Assembly (NCBI GenBank): GCA_035702985.1
Contig: DASSZD010000096.1
Coordinates: 1-19,541, forward strand
DNA length: 19,541 nt
Origin: JAKAXG01 sp035702985
GTDB taxonomy: Bacteria > Actinomycetota > Acidimicrobiia > Acidimicrobiales > Palsa-688
Reading direction: 5' to 3'
Shown: one piece after another, positions 1-7,102 of the stretch
Layout: each line of letters starts with the position of its first letter
Position numbering within the stretch: the first letter of the stretch is position 1
Notes under the pieces: generated by a model
Seen by the model: only the letters and a program-made list of their open reading frames with translations
Told to the model about the DNA's origin: nothing
Databases searched by the model: none
Position numbers and translations under genes: made by a program

Positions 1-266
1 TGGTCGGTGTCATAGGTGGTGATGACCAGCACGGCCGGCGCCGGGTCCAGCTCGGACATCAGCCGGGTGGCCTCCACCCCGTCGGTGCCGGGCATGCGGA
101 GGTCCATCAGCACCACGTCGGGCCGGGCCCGGGCCGCCACCCGCACCGCTTCGTCCCCGTCGGCCGCCTCGCCCACCACCTCGAGGTCGGGTTCGCCGGC
201 CAGCATGCCCCGCAGCCCTTCCCGCACCACCGGATGGTCGTCGGCGATGAGCACGCGGACCGTCAT
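1..266 (-). CDS. NarL/FixJ-family response regulator, receiver domain (partial, cut by window start)
   Basis: The first 88 residues read as a CheY-like receiver domain. They show the acidic pair D9-D10, the phosphoacceptor D55 in VVLMDLRMPGTDG, and a conserved Thr at 83 (VITT). The start MTVRVLIADDHPVVREGL is typical of NarL/FixJ regulators that carry a C-terminal LuxR-type helix-turn-helix, but that part lies outside the window, so the output domain is inferred. Its ATG overlaps the TGA of the sensor kinase (ATGA, 263-266), so the two are translationally coupled and should be cognate partners. The kinase would phosphorylate D55, and the regulator probably controls the upstream ABC exporter genes. 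Family call is firm; the target is inferred from context. Confidence 0.93.
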   Translation of the reverse strand, partial: MTVRVLIADDHPVVREGLRGMLAGEPDLEVVGEAADGDEAVRVAARARPDVVLMDLRMPGTDGVEATRLMSELDPAPAVLVITTYDTD

Positions 267-1501
267 TCGGGGCCGCCGGCCGGCACGGCGTCGGCCAGGG
301 GGGAGGCCGTGTCGGGAACGGCCACCACCACGGTGGTCCCTTGGCCGGGTCCCGATGTCACCTCGACCCGGCCGCCGACGGCCTCGGCGCGGGACCGGAG
401 TTGAGCGAGCCCGAAGCCGTCCGGGCGGCCCGGGTCGAAGCCGCATCCGTCGTCGTGGATGGCGACGGTCACGTCACTTTGTCCGTATCCGAGGCGGACG
501 CGGGCGGAGCGGGCGGCGGCGTGGCGGCCGACGTTGGCCAGGGCCTCCTGGGTCGCCCGCAGCAGCACGATCTCGGTGTTGGCGGCCAGCGGCCGGGCCT
601 CGCCGGTGACCTCGAAGGAGGCGGTGAAGCCGAAACGCGATCCCAGGTCGTCCCCCACCCGCTCGAGTGCGTCGGGCAACGACGCCGCCTGCAGGTGGGG
701 CGGGGCCAGGGCGGTGATGAGCGACCGGGCCTCGGCCAGGCCGTCCCGGGCGGCCGGCTCGGCCAGGTCCAGCGACCGGCGGGCCGAAGCCGTGTCCCCC
801 CGGTCCATGGCCGCCCGGGCGGACTGGAGGAGCATGATCACGCTGGTGAAGCCCTGGGCCAGCACGTCGTGGATCTCCCCGGCCAGATGTTCCCGCTCGG
901 CCAGCGCCCCGGCCCGCCGGCTGACGTCGGCCAGCTCGCTCCGGGTCCGGTCCAGCTCGGCGATCAGTTCGGCCCGCTGGGCGCTCTGATCGATGATGCG
1001 GGAGATGTAGGCGCCGAGCAGGAGGGCCATGGCCACCCCCAGCACGCCGAACACGGTGGAGGCCACCAGCGCCGAGGTGTCGCCACCGGCGTAGGCGATG
1101 TTGGCACCCACGTCGACCATCACCAGGCCGACGGTGGCGGTCAGGGCGGCCCGGTGCTCGAGGATCATGAAGCACTGGGGTATGAGCACGAACAGCAGGA
1201 AGCCGCTGACGGGAAAAAGGAACACCGCCGCCACGAACAGCCCGGCCGCCCCGACCAGGAAGGTCACCGGCCGGGCCCACGACGACCGGCATTCCCGGCC
1301 CACCGTCAGCGCGTACAGGCCGCCCATGACGGCGTACACACCCAGCAAGGGCCCCAGCCGGACCGGATCGCCGTGCAGGACCACCACCGCCCACACCGCC
1401 AGGGCGGCGAGGAGCACGGCGAAGGCTCCGTGCCACCACGGCATCAGCCGCACCCAGGCGTGCTCGCCCACCGGGGGGCTCCCGGCCGCTGACCCGCTCA
1501 T
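263..1501 (-). CDS. Sensor histidine kinase, HisKA_3/NarL-type (DesK-like architecture)
   Basis: A 412-residue membrane kinase. About six hydrophobic segments occupy residues 26-166. A charged helix (170-205) leads to a HisKA_3 dimerisation domain with phosphoacceptor H211 in EREHLAGEIHDVLAQGF. The HATPase_c domain follows, with an N box (QEALANVGRHA, N323), a G1 box (DDGCGFD, 350-356) and GFGLAQLRSRAEAVGG near 362-377. There is no large extracellular loop, so it probably senses a signal within or at the membrane, as DesK/LiaS-type kinases do. I chose the ATG at 1501 because it overlaps the permease TGA (ATGA). The frame stays open upstream, but that part reads out of frame through the permease and has no kinase-like sequence. 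The stop overlaps the response regulator start. Operon context suggests control of the adjacent ABC exporter. Confidence 0.93.
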   Translation of the reverse strand: MSGSAAGSPPVGEHAWVRLMPWWHGAFAVLLAALAVWAVVVLHGDPVRLGPLLGVYAVMGGLYALTVGRECRSSWARPVTFLVGAAGLFVAAVFLFPVSGFLLFVLIPQCFMILEHRAALTATVGLVMVDVGANIAYAGGDTSALVASTVFGVLGVAMALLLGAYISRIIDQSAQRAELIAELDRTRSELADVSRRAGALAEREHLAGEIHDVLAQGFTSVIMLLQSARAAMDRGDTASARRSLDLAEPAARDGLAEARSLITALAPPHLQAASLPDALERVGDDLGSRFGFTASFEVTGEARPLAANTEIVLLRATQEALANVGRHAAARSARVRLGYGQSDVTVAIHDDGCGFDPGRPDGFGLAQLRSRAEAVGGRVEVTSGPGQGTTVVVAVPDTASPLADAVPAGGPE

Positions 1502-2361
1502 TCCCCCCGCTTGGTCCACCTGAACGTCCTTGCCGACACCACCAGGCCCACCACACACCATAGGGCGGGCACCAGGGCCATCATCTCGAAGTTCCAGGCG
1601 TGCCCGGCCTCGACCCGGGCGAAGCCGGACGGGAGCAGCGCTGCCCGGTAGCCCTCGGCGATCCAGCGCAGCGGGAACACGCCGGCGGCCGTGTACAGGC
1701 CGGGGGAGAGCGCCGTGAAGGGTACGAACACCCCCGAGAGGAACTCCATCACCAGGAACGGCAGGTTGAGCACGGCGGCCGCCGACCGGCCGGTGCGGGG
1801 CAGGCTGCTCGCCGCCACCCCTATCAGGGACATGGCCGTCCCGCCCAGCACGGTCACCCAGGTGAACGTCCACCACCGCCCGGGCGACGCCGGGAGGGCC
1901 ACCCCGTAGGCGAAGTGGCCGACCAGCAGCATGGCCGCGATCTCCAGCCCCGAGGCCGCCAGGACCAGGATGACCTTGCCCAGGAAGTACGCCGCCGGCG
2001 GCATCGGGGTCCCGGCCAGTCGCTTGAGAGCGCCGGTGTCGCGTTCGCCGGCGATGGTCGTCCCCAGGTTCAAGAAGCTGGTGGACGCCAGCCCGCCGGC
2101 CAGTAGGCCGGCTGTGTAGACCCGGCTGTAGGCAACCCCGGTCGAACCCACCGTGCCGGAGAACACCGAGGCGAGCAGGGCCAGCATCACCACGGGCAGG
2201 GCCAGGGTGAACACCACGGCGTCCCGGCTGCGGAAGAACTGCAGCAGCTCGATCCGGCCCCGGGCCAGGGTGGCGAGGGCGAAGAGCCGGGCGTCCGACC
2301 GGACCTGTTGTGACCGGCCCGGACCCGATCCGGCCGTCACCGCCGGCGAGGCGGCCGTCAC
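1498..2361 (-). CDS. ABC-2 type transporter permease
   Basis: A 287-residue integral membrane protein with about six transmembrane segments and the ABC-2 layout. A cytosolic N-terminus of about 35 residues is followed by a first helix (AVVFTLALPVVMLALLASVF). An amphipathic coupling region, IAGERDTGALKRLAGTPMPP, is typical of drug and antibiotic exporters of the DrrB/YhgE/LinJ-like class. The C-terminal part ends with the WIAEGYRAALLP motif seen before the last helix in this family. The start is GTG at 2361, overlapping the ATPase TGA (GTGA, 2358-2361). The stop overlaps the kinase ATG. It should form an exporter with the preceding ATPase. The substrate cannot be read from sequence; a toxic amphiphile or antibiotic is the usual guess for this arrangement. 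Confidence 0.93.
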   Translation of the reverse strand: MTAASPAVTAGSGPGRSQQVRSDARLFALATLARGRIELLQFFRSRDAVVFTLALPVVMLALLASVFSGTVGSTGVAYSRVYTAGLLAGGLASTSFLNLGTTIAGERDTGALKRLAGTPMPPAAYFLGKVILVLAASGLEIAAMLLVGHFAYGVALPASPGRWWTFTWVTVLGGTAMSLIGVAASSLPRTGRSAAAVLNLPFLVMEFLSGVFVPFTALSPGLYTAAGVFPLRWIAEGYRAALLPSGFARVEAGHAWNFEMMALVPALWCVVGLVVSARTFRWTKRGE

Positions 2362-3236
2362 CGGCCCGCCCCTGCGCCACCGCCGGCGCCGTCGGCCGGG
2401 CCGATCAGCCGGAGATAGGCGTCTTCCAGGCTGGGCCGGCGGACCTCCAGGGCCGGAACCTCCCCGCCGAACTGGGCTCGGAGCCGGCTCACCAGGGCGG
2501 TCGGCGCCGCCGTGCGGACACGCTGCCGGCCATCGGGACCCTGCCAGCTCACCTCGGCCTCGCCCTGCCGGCGGTCGCCGATGTCGGCGGGCGGCCCGCA
2601 GGCCACGATGCGGCCCCGGTTGATCACCGCCACCCGGTCGGCCAGGGCTTCGGCCTCGTCCAGGTAGTGGGTGGTGAGCATGATGCTGGTCCCCTGAGCG
2701 GCCAGGTCCCGCACCAGGGACCAGAAGCCCCGCCGGGCCTCGGGGTCGAAGCCGGTGGTCGGCTCATCCAGGAACAGCAGCTCCGGTCGGCCGACCAGGC
2801 CCAGGGCCACGTCCAGGCGCCGGCGCTGTCCACCCGACAGGGTCCGCACCAGCGCCGCGCTGCAACCGCCCAGCCCGATCCGCTCCGTCAGGTCGCCGGG
2901 GTTGGCGGGGCGGGGGTAGAAGGCGGCGAAGTGGTGCATGCACTCGGCGACGGTCAGGTCGTCCAGGTCCCCGTTGTCCTGGAGCACCACCCCGCGCCGG
3001 GCCCGCCAAGACCGCCCGGCCCGTTCCGGGTCCTGGCCCAGCACCCGGACGGTGCCAGAGTCCCGGCGCCGGTAGCCCTCCAGTATCTCCACCGTGGTGG
3101 TCTTGCCCGCCCCGTTCGGGCCGAGCAGGGCCAGCACCTCGCCCCGGCGCATCTGCAGGTCCACCCCGGCCACGGCCGCCACCGGGCCGTAGGAGCGGCG
3201 CAGGTCCGCCGTTTCGATCACCAGTTCGGCGCTCAC
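2358..3236 (-). CDS. ABC transporter ATP-binding protein (DrrA-like)
   Basis: A 292-residue nucleotide-binding subunit with every expected motif: Walker A GPNGAGKTT (about 39-47), Q-loop (VVLQDNGDLDDLT), signature LSGGQRRRLDVALGL, Walker B LLFLDEPTTGFDP, and H-loop TTHYLDEAEALADR. A C-terminal tail of about 70 residues (GPPADIGDRRQGEAEVSW...LEDAYLRLIG) is the DrrA/CcmA-type extension. I chose GTG at 3236 because it directly precedes SAELVIETADLRRSYG, the conserved first strand. The frame stays open further upstream but enters low-complexity sequence. The SD before it is weak. It is the first gene of a four-gene coupled operon with the permease, kinase and response regulator. ATP hydrolysis would drive export through the partner permease. 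Confidence 0.93.
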   Translation of the reverse strand: MSAELVIETADLRRSYGPVAAVAGVDLQMRRGEVLALLGPNGAGKTTTVEILEGYRRRDSGTVRVLGQDPERAGRSWRARRGVVLQDNGDLDDLTVAECMHHFAAFYPRPANPGDLTERIGLGGCSAALVRTLSGGQRRRLDVALGLVGRPELLFLDEPTTGFDPEARRGFWSLVRDLAAQGTSIMLTTHYLDEAEALADRVAVINRGRIVACGPPADIGDRRQGEAEVSWQGPDGRQRVRTAAPTALVSRLRAQFGGEVPALEVRRPSLEDAYLRLIGPADGAGGGAGAGR

Positions 3237-3294
3237 CCTGGCCAGGCTGGCCGGTAGGGCGGCCCGGTACCACCGCCGGGAGGATGGTCGCGGG

Positions 3295-3310
3295 TCCACC
3301 GATCGGTGGA
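3295..3310. promoter_or_regulatory. Perfect 16-bp palindrome, candidate operator
   Basis: TCCACCGATCGGTGGA is identical to its own reverse complement. It lies in the 211-bp divergent region, 58 bp before the ABC ATPase start and 137 bp before the plus-strand GNRAV-motif gene. Position and symmetry fit a dimeric regulator site. The operon's own response regulator is one candidate, but this is inferred from location alone. No clear sigma-factor promoter for the operon could be recognised beside it. Confidence 0.45.
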
Positions 3311-3411
3311 TGGGCCAGCCGGTACCCCGTCCCCTGCCCCCCGGGCCCCGCCCCCTGCCGGGTCCCGGCCGACCCTTCGGAGAACGGCACTTCCCGCCGG
3401 AAAGGCCGCTT

Positions 3412-3440
3412 GATACTGTCTGGTCGTTCGAGAAGGGGGA
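3412..3440 (+). promoter_or_regulatory. Possible -10 element and Shine-Dalgarno for the GNRAV-motif gene
   Basis: GATACT (3412-3417) matches four of six bases of a TATAAT box and would place a transcript start near 3424. The purine-rich AGAAGGGGGA (3431-3440) is a strong ribosome binding site 7 bp before the ATG at 3448, and it decides that start over the open upstream frame. No convincing -35 hexamer is seen. Confidence 0.35.
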
Positions 3441-3447
3441 GGCGACA

Positions 3448-3897
3448 ATGCGAACCAGGCGGCCCGGCCGGCTCATCGAAGCTCCGGAGGAGGCCCGTAA
3501 CGCGTCCGCGGACCGGGCGGCGCACGCCCCGGCGCCGGCGGCGGTACACCTTGACGCCCCGCCCACCGGGGCGGGGGTGGCGCAGCTGCAGCGGACCGTC
3601 GGCAACCGGGCGGTGACCGGCCTCCTCAAGGCCGGTTCGGCCTCGCCGGTGATCCGCCGGAAGGAGTTCTACGCCTATGGCGGGGCCAACACCGTCCCGC
3701 ACATCCACAACTACAACTCCGGCTGCCACATCAAGATCAACGACCCGGAACGCCCCGGCGAGCCCGTCCGGATAGACCTGGTCAAGGCCGGCAAGCGCAA
3801 CTACGACAACGTCGCCTACGCCTTCCGGCTGGCTCGGGCCACGGGGAACATGACGCTGGTCAACGCCATCAAGGCCAGCATCGCCGGAACCGACTGA
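3448..3897 (+). CDS. Small protein with LQRxxGNRAV motif and unrecognised C-terminal domain
   Basis: A 149-residue protein. Residues 1-45 are a disordered, Ala/Pro/Arg-rich segment. Residues 47-60 are LQRTVGNRAVTGLL, followed by PVIRR. This is the short helix motif I associate with actinobacterial DUF4157-type proteins and cargo of extracellular contractile injection systems. Residues 73-145 form a compact, more polar domain (EFYAYGG...VPHIHNYNSGCHIKIND...NYDNVAYAFRLARATG) that I do not recognise. It is His/Tyr/Asn-rich with one Cys (C93). There is no signal peptide or membrane segment. The start is set by a strong SD. No injection-system genes are in the window. It could be an orphan cargo or effector, or a small housekeeping protein that shares the motif; its function is unknown. 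Confidence 0.8.
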   Translation: MRTRRPGRLIEAPEEARNASADRAAHAPAPAAVHLDAPPTGAGVAQLQRTVGNRAVTGLLKAGSASPVIRRKEFYAYGGANTVPHIHNYNSGCHIKINDPERPGEPVRIDLVKAGKRNYDNVAYAFRLARATGNMTLVNAIKASIAGTD

Positions 3898-3991
3898 CTG
3901 CCTCCCGCCCGGCGGCCCGCCGCGTCCGGCGCCCGGGGCCCCGCCCCGCCCGGCGCCCCGCTGCGTCGGCGACCGCCGGCCACGGGGCCGT

Positions 3992-5578
3992 CTAGTGGGC
4001 GGCCCCGGTGCGGGCGGCCCCGGCGGCGAAATCCTTGGAGCGGATGAGGGCGAAGGCGGCCACCCCGCTGATCAGGGCCAGGATGGCCGAGACCAGGAGT
4101 ATCTCGTTGAGGGCGGTGGTGAAGCCGCCCCGGGCCACGTGGGCCAGGGCCGCCCGTTGGGCCGCCGGGACCTGCGCGAACAGCCTGCCGACCTGACCGT
4201 TCTTCAGGGCCTGGCTGATGGACGAGGTGTGGCCGGCGAGGGGGGTGCCGGCGGCCAGTGACGCCACGGCGCTGCCCAGCCGGCTGGTGAAGAGGGTGCC
4301 GAGCAGGGCGATACCGGTGGCGATCCCCACCTGGCGGAAGGTGGAGTTGATCCCCGACGCCATGCCCGACTGCTGCGGGGGCACCACCCCGACCGCGGTG
4401 GACGCCAGGGGGGGGTTGATGAACCCCACCCCGACCCCTCCGACGATCATCCCGGCGATCAGGTGGGTCCAGCCGGAGGAGGCGGTGAGGCCCCGCATCA
4501 GCAGCAGCCCCACGCCGACCGCGATCAGCCCCGGCCCGATCAGGGCCCGGATCGGCACGTGGGCGGTGAGCCGGCCGGCCAGCCCGCTGACCGCCAGGAT
4601 GCCGCCCGACAGGACCAGCAGCCGCAGCCCGGTCTGGAAGGCGCTGTAGCCGAGCACGTCCTGGAGGTAGATGGTCAGGTACAGGAGCACCGAGAAGATG
4701 CTCACCGAGATCCCGAACGCGGCGATGGCCCCGCCGGTGAACGTCGGGAGCCGGAACAGGCTGAGATCGAACATGGGGTGGGGGACCTTGGCCTCGGCCA
4801 CCACGAACCCGATCAGCAGCGCCGCCGCCACCCCGAACGACACGTCCACGGTCGTGCTGGTGAAGCTGGACCGCCCGGACTCGATGAGGGCGTAGATCAG
4901 GGCCGCCAGGCCGGCGGTGAACAGCACGAAGCCGGCCCAGTCCGGCCGGCGGGCGTGCTCGTTGCGGGATTCGCCCACCTTCCTGAAGGTGATGGCCAGC
5001 GCGGCGGCGCCGATCGGCAGGTTGACGAAGAAGATCCACCGCCAGGAGATGCCGGTGACCAGGGCGCCCCCCACGATGGGGCCGATGGCCACGGCCACCC
5101 CGGTGATGGCCCCCCACACGCCGAACGCCATCCCCCGCTCCTTGCCCTGGAAGGCGGTGGCCAGCAGGGACAGGGAGACGGCGAACATGGTGGCCCCGCC
5201 TATCCCCTGCAGTCCCCGGGACAGCTCCAGCATCAGGGGGGACTGGGCGGCTCCGCACAGGGCCGAGGCGGCGGTGAACAGGGCCAGCCCGGCCAGGTAG
5301 AGACGGCGGCGGCCGAACATGTCGGCCAGGGAGCCCGAGGTGAGAAGGAAGGCGGCCAGGGTCAGGGCGTAGGCGTCGACGACCCACTGCAGATCGGCGA
5401 ACGACGAGTGCAGCGAAGACTGGATGGCCGGGAGCGCCACGTTGACGACGGTTATGTCCAGCAGCAGCATGAACGTGCCGAGGCACACCGCCACCAGGGT
5501 CCACCACTTGGTGTCGGCCGGCGACGCCGTCCGGGCCGGCTCGGCACCGGCGGTCTGGGAGCTCTGGTCGATGGCCAT
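3992..5578 (-). CDS. MFS drug efflux transporter, DHA2 family (EmrB/QacA-like, 14 TM)
   Basis: A 528-residue polytopic protein, the usual length for 14-helix DHA2 drug:proton antiporters. TM1 carries LLLDITVVNVALP with D41. Motif A follows as GSLADMFGRRRLYL (82-95). The antiporter motif C region reads GVAVAIGPIVGGAL. It should export cationic or amphiphilic drugs using the proton gradient. I preferred ATG 5578 (MAIDQSSQ) over an upstream ATG at 5614, because the latter would start inside the operator palindrome. The gene is divergent from the tetR gene and 45 bp from it, a classic repressor/efflux pair. It converges on the GNRAV-motif gene across 94 bp of very GC-rich DNA in which no clean terminator is seen. 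Confidence 0.94.
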   Translation of the reverse strand: MAIDQSSQTAGAEPARTASPADTKWWTLVAVCLGTFMLLLDITVVNVALPAIQSSLHSSFADLQWVVDAYALTLAAFLLTSGSLADMFGRRRLYLAGLALFTAASALCGAAQSPLMLELSRGLQGIGGATMFAVSLSLLATAFQGKERGMAFGVWGAITGVAVAIGPIVGGALVTGISWRWIFFVNLPIGAAALAITFRKVGESRNEHARRPDWAGFVLFTAGLAALIYALIESGRSSFTSTTVDVSFGVAAALLIGFVVAEAKVPHPMFDLSLFRLPTFTGGAIAAFGISVSIFSVLLYLTIYLQDVLGYSAFQTGLRLLVLSGGILAVSGLAGRLTAHVPIRALIGPGLIAVGVGLLLMRGLTASSGWTHLIAGMIVGGVGVGFINPPLASTAVGVVPPQQSGMASGINSTFRQVGIATGIALLGTLFTSRLGSAVASLAAGTPLAGHTSSISQALKNGQVGRLFAQVPAAQRAALAHVARGGFTTALNEILLVSAILALISGVAAFALIRSKDFAAGAARTGAAH

Positions 5579-5598
5579 ACGGTCAACGTACCGGCGGT

Positions 5599-5614
5599 GT
5601 GTACGTTTGTACAC
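5599..5614. promoter_or_regulatory. TetR-type operator GTGTAC-N4-GTACAC between efflux pump and repressor
   Basis: A perfect 6-4-6 inverted repeat (GTGTACGTTTGTACAC) lies between the divergent efflux and tetR genes, 9 bp before the TetR GTG and 20 bp before the MFS ATG. TetR-family dimers bind such repeats. It also contains plausible -10 hexamers for both directions: TACACT (5610-5615, plus) and TACAAA (5611-5606, minus). Repressor binding would therefore block both genes. Confidence 0.75.
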
Positions 5615-5623
5615 TTAAATCTC

Positions 5624-6214
5624 GTGGACCGGGACGCGGCGGTGACCAAGGAACGCATCCTGACCGTGGCCCGGGCCGCGTTCGCCCGGCACGGCTTCGA
5701 CGGCGCCACCGTACGGGCCATCGCCGCGGAGGCCGATGTGTCCCCCAACCTCATAACCCGCTACTTCGGCGGCAAGGGGGGTCTGTTCCGGGCCGCCACC
5801 GACATCGACCTGGACGTGCCCGACGTGCTGCCCGGGGAGTTCCCCGCCCTCGGCCGGCGGATCGCCGCCAAGGTGGTGTCCCGGTGGGAGCACGCCGGTG
5901 CCGAGGACCCGCTGCTGATGATGCTGCGCTCGGCCGGCACGTCCGACGAGGCGGCCGGCGAGCTCGGGGACTTCTTCCTGGAGCAGGCCGCCCGGCCGCT
6001 GGCCGCCCACCTGGTCGCCGAGCTGGGCTGCACCGACGCCCAGGCCTACGACCGGGTGGCGGGGGTGGGAGCCCTGATAATGGGGGTGGTCATGTCCCGC
6101 TACGTGATGCGCACCGGCCCCCTGGCGGCCGCCGGTCCCGGACGGCTCACCCTGTGGCTGGGTGACCGGATCCAGCGGCTGATCGACGGGGCCGCCCCGC
6201 CCCCGCTGGCATAG
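5624..6214 (+). CDS. TetR-family transcriptional repressor
   Basis: A 196-residue regulator. The N-terminal helix-turn-helix reads TKERILTVARAAFARHGFDGATVRAIAAEADVSPNLITRYFGGKGGLF (about residues 8-56), the canonical TetR_N layout. The C-terminal ligand-binding domain is helical and close to the TetR_C_17-like group (QAYDRVAGVGALIMGVVMSRY). It probably represses the divergent DHA2 pump and itself through the palindrome at 5599-5614, and is released when the drug binds. I chose GTG 5624; a second in-frame GTG is at 5642. No Shine-Dalgarno precedes either. A TACACT box ending 8 bp before 5624 fits a leaderless transcript, common in actinobacteria. The frame is open far upstream, but that sequence is antisense to the transporter. 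Confidence 0.9.
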   Translation: MDRDAAVTKERILTVARAAFARHGFDGATVRAIAAEADVSPNLITRYFGGKGGLFRAATDIDLDVPDVLPGEFPALGRRIAAKVVSRWEHAGAEDPLLMMLRSAGTSDEAAGELGDFFLEQAARPLAAHLVAELGCTDAQAYDRVAGVGALIMGVVMSRYVMRTGPLAAAGPGRLTLWLGDRIQRLIDGAAPPPLA

Positions 6215-6262
6215 CAGCGGCCGGTCCGCCACATCCCCGGCTCGGGGGCGGCCCGGGTGGGC

Positions 6263-6268
6263 CAGACT
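6263..6268 (+). promoter_or_regulatory. Possible -10 element for the iolB operon
   Basis: CAGACT, within GGGCCAGACTGGACC, resembles the TAGACT-type -10 boxes common in GC-rich actinobacteria. The near-identical GGCCAGACTG recurs before the NYN/PIN-like gene (17282-17287). It would give a 5' leader of about 70 nt to iolB. No -35 is recognised. A short hairpin (6235-6247, CCCCG/CGGGG) lies between the tetR stop and this site. Confidence 0.25.
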
Positions 6269-6343
6269 GGACCGGGAAGCCCCCGGCCCGGCGGGTCGAG
6301 CTGCGGCGACGGGCGGCCCCGCTCGAGTGGAAGGACGAGATCA

Positions 6344-7102
6344 GTGGTGAAGACAGTGGTGGCCCCGGGCCGGGGGAGCGAGATCATCCGGCTGGACCTG
6401 GTCGAGCTGGCCGACGGGGAGACCTGGGCGCAGTCCGGCGCCGGGGAGTGGGCGGTGGTGGTGCTGAGCGGGGAGGTCGACGTGACGCTCGCCGGCGAGG
6501 ACCGGGGACGGGCCGGCGGCCGCAAGAGCGTCTTCGACGGTCCGGGCCACGCCGTCTACGCCCCGCCGGGATGCTCCGTCCGCCTCACCGCCCGCGGCCC
6601 GGTGGAGTTGGCCGCGGCGTCGGCTCCCGTCGACGGGCGGGCCGCCGGTGAGGCCCGGATCATCGGCCCGCAGGACCAGCGCCTGGCCGAGGTGGGCCGG
6701 GACAACTGGACCCGCTCGGTGCGGACCATCCTGGGCCCGGAGCAGGCCGCCGGGCGCCTGCTCCTGGGCGAGACCATCAACCCTCCCGGCAACTGGTCCT
6801 CCTACCCGCCGCACCGCCACGATCGGCAGTCGCCCCCCGACGAGGTCCGCCTCGAGGAGGTGTACCTGTACAAGGTGGACCCGGCCGGCGGTTTCGGGGT
6901 CCAGCTGCGCTACGACGACACCGGCACCGAGGAGGCGTCCCTCGTCAGGGACGACGACGCCGTGGCCATCCGGGCCGGCTACCACCCGGTGGTGGCCGCA
7001 CCGGGGTACTCGCTGTACTACCTGTGGGTCATGGCCGGCGACGGGCGGGAGATGATCCCCCACCTCGACCCCCGCCACGCCTGGGTCCAGCAGGGTCGGT
7101 GA
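6344..7102 (+). CDS. iolB: 5-deoxy-glucuronate isomerase
   Basis: A 252-residue protein of the KduI/IolB cupin family. IolB converts 5-deoxy-D-glucuronate to 5-dehydro-2-deoxy-D-gluconate in cytosolic myo-inositol breakdown. Diagnostic sequence: the metal-binding HxH in YPPHRHD (H157, H159), LEEVYLYKV (E171/E172) and GYHPVVAAPGYSLYYLWVMAG (H214), the last being very characteristic of IolB. The start is GTG 6344 behind AAGGA (6331-6335); GTG 6347 is the alternative. It is slightly shorter than typical IolB (about 270 residues) at the N-terminus. Its TGA overlaps the GTG of the next gene, a polyol dehydrogenase. No other inositol genes (iolA, C, D, E, G) are in the window, so it may belong to a scattered pathway or serve a related uronate. 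Confidence 0.9.
   Translation: MVKTVVAPGRGSEIIRLDLVELADGETWAQSGAGEWAVVVLSGEVDVTLAGEDRGRAGGRKSVFDGPGHAVYAPPGCSVRLTARGPVELAAASAPVDGRAAGEARIIGPQDQRLAEVGRDNWTRSVRTILGPEQAAGRLLLGETINPPGNWSSYPPHRHDRQSPPDEVRLEEVYLYKVDPAGGFGVQLRYDDTGTEEASLVRDDDAVAIRAGYHPVVAAPGYSLYYLWVMAGDGREMIPHLDPRHAWVQQGR

Noticed and set aside
1502..2380. Upstream extension of the sensor kinase frame over the permease
   Set aside because: It is out-of-frame permease sequence without kinase features; the ATG at 1501 overlapping the permease stop is the sensible start.
3898..3991. Intrinsic terminator between the GNRAV-motif gene and the efflux pump
   Set aside because: The 94 bp are extremely GC-rich and hold only imperfect short repeats, with no clean stem followed by a T tract.
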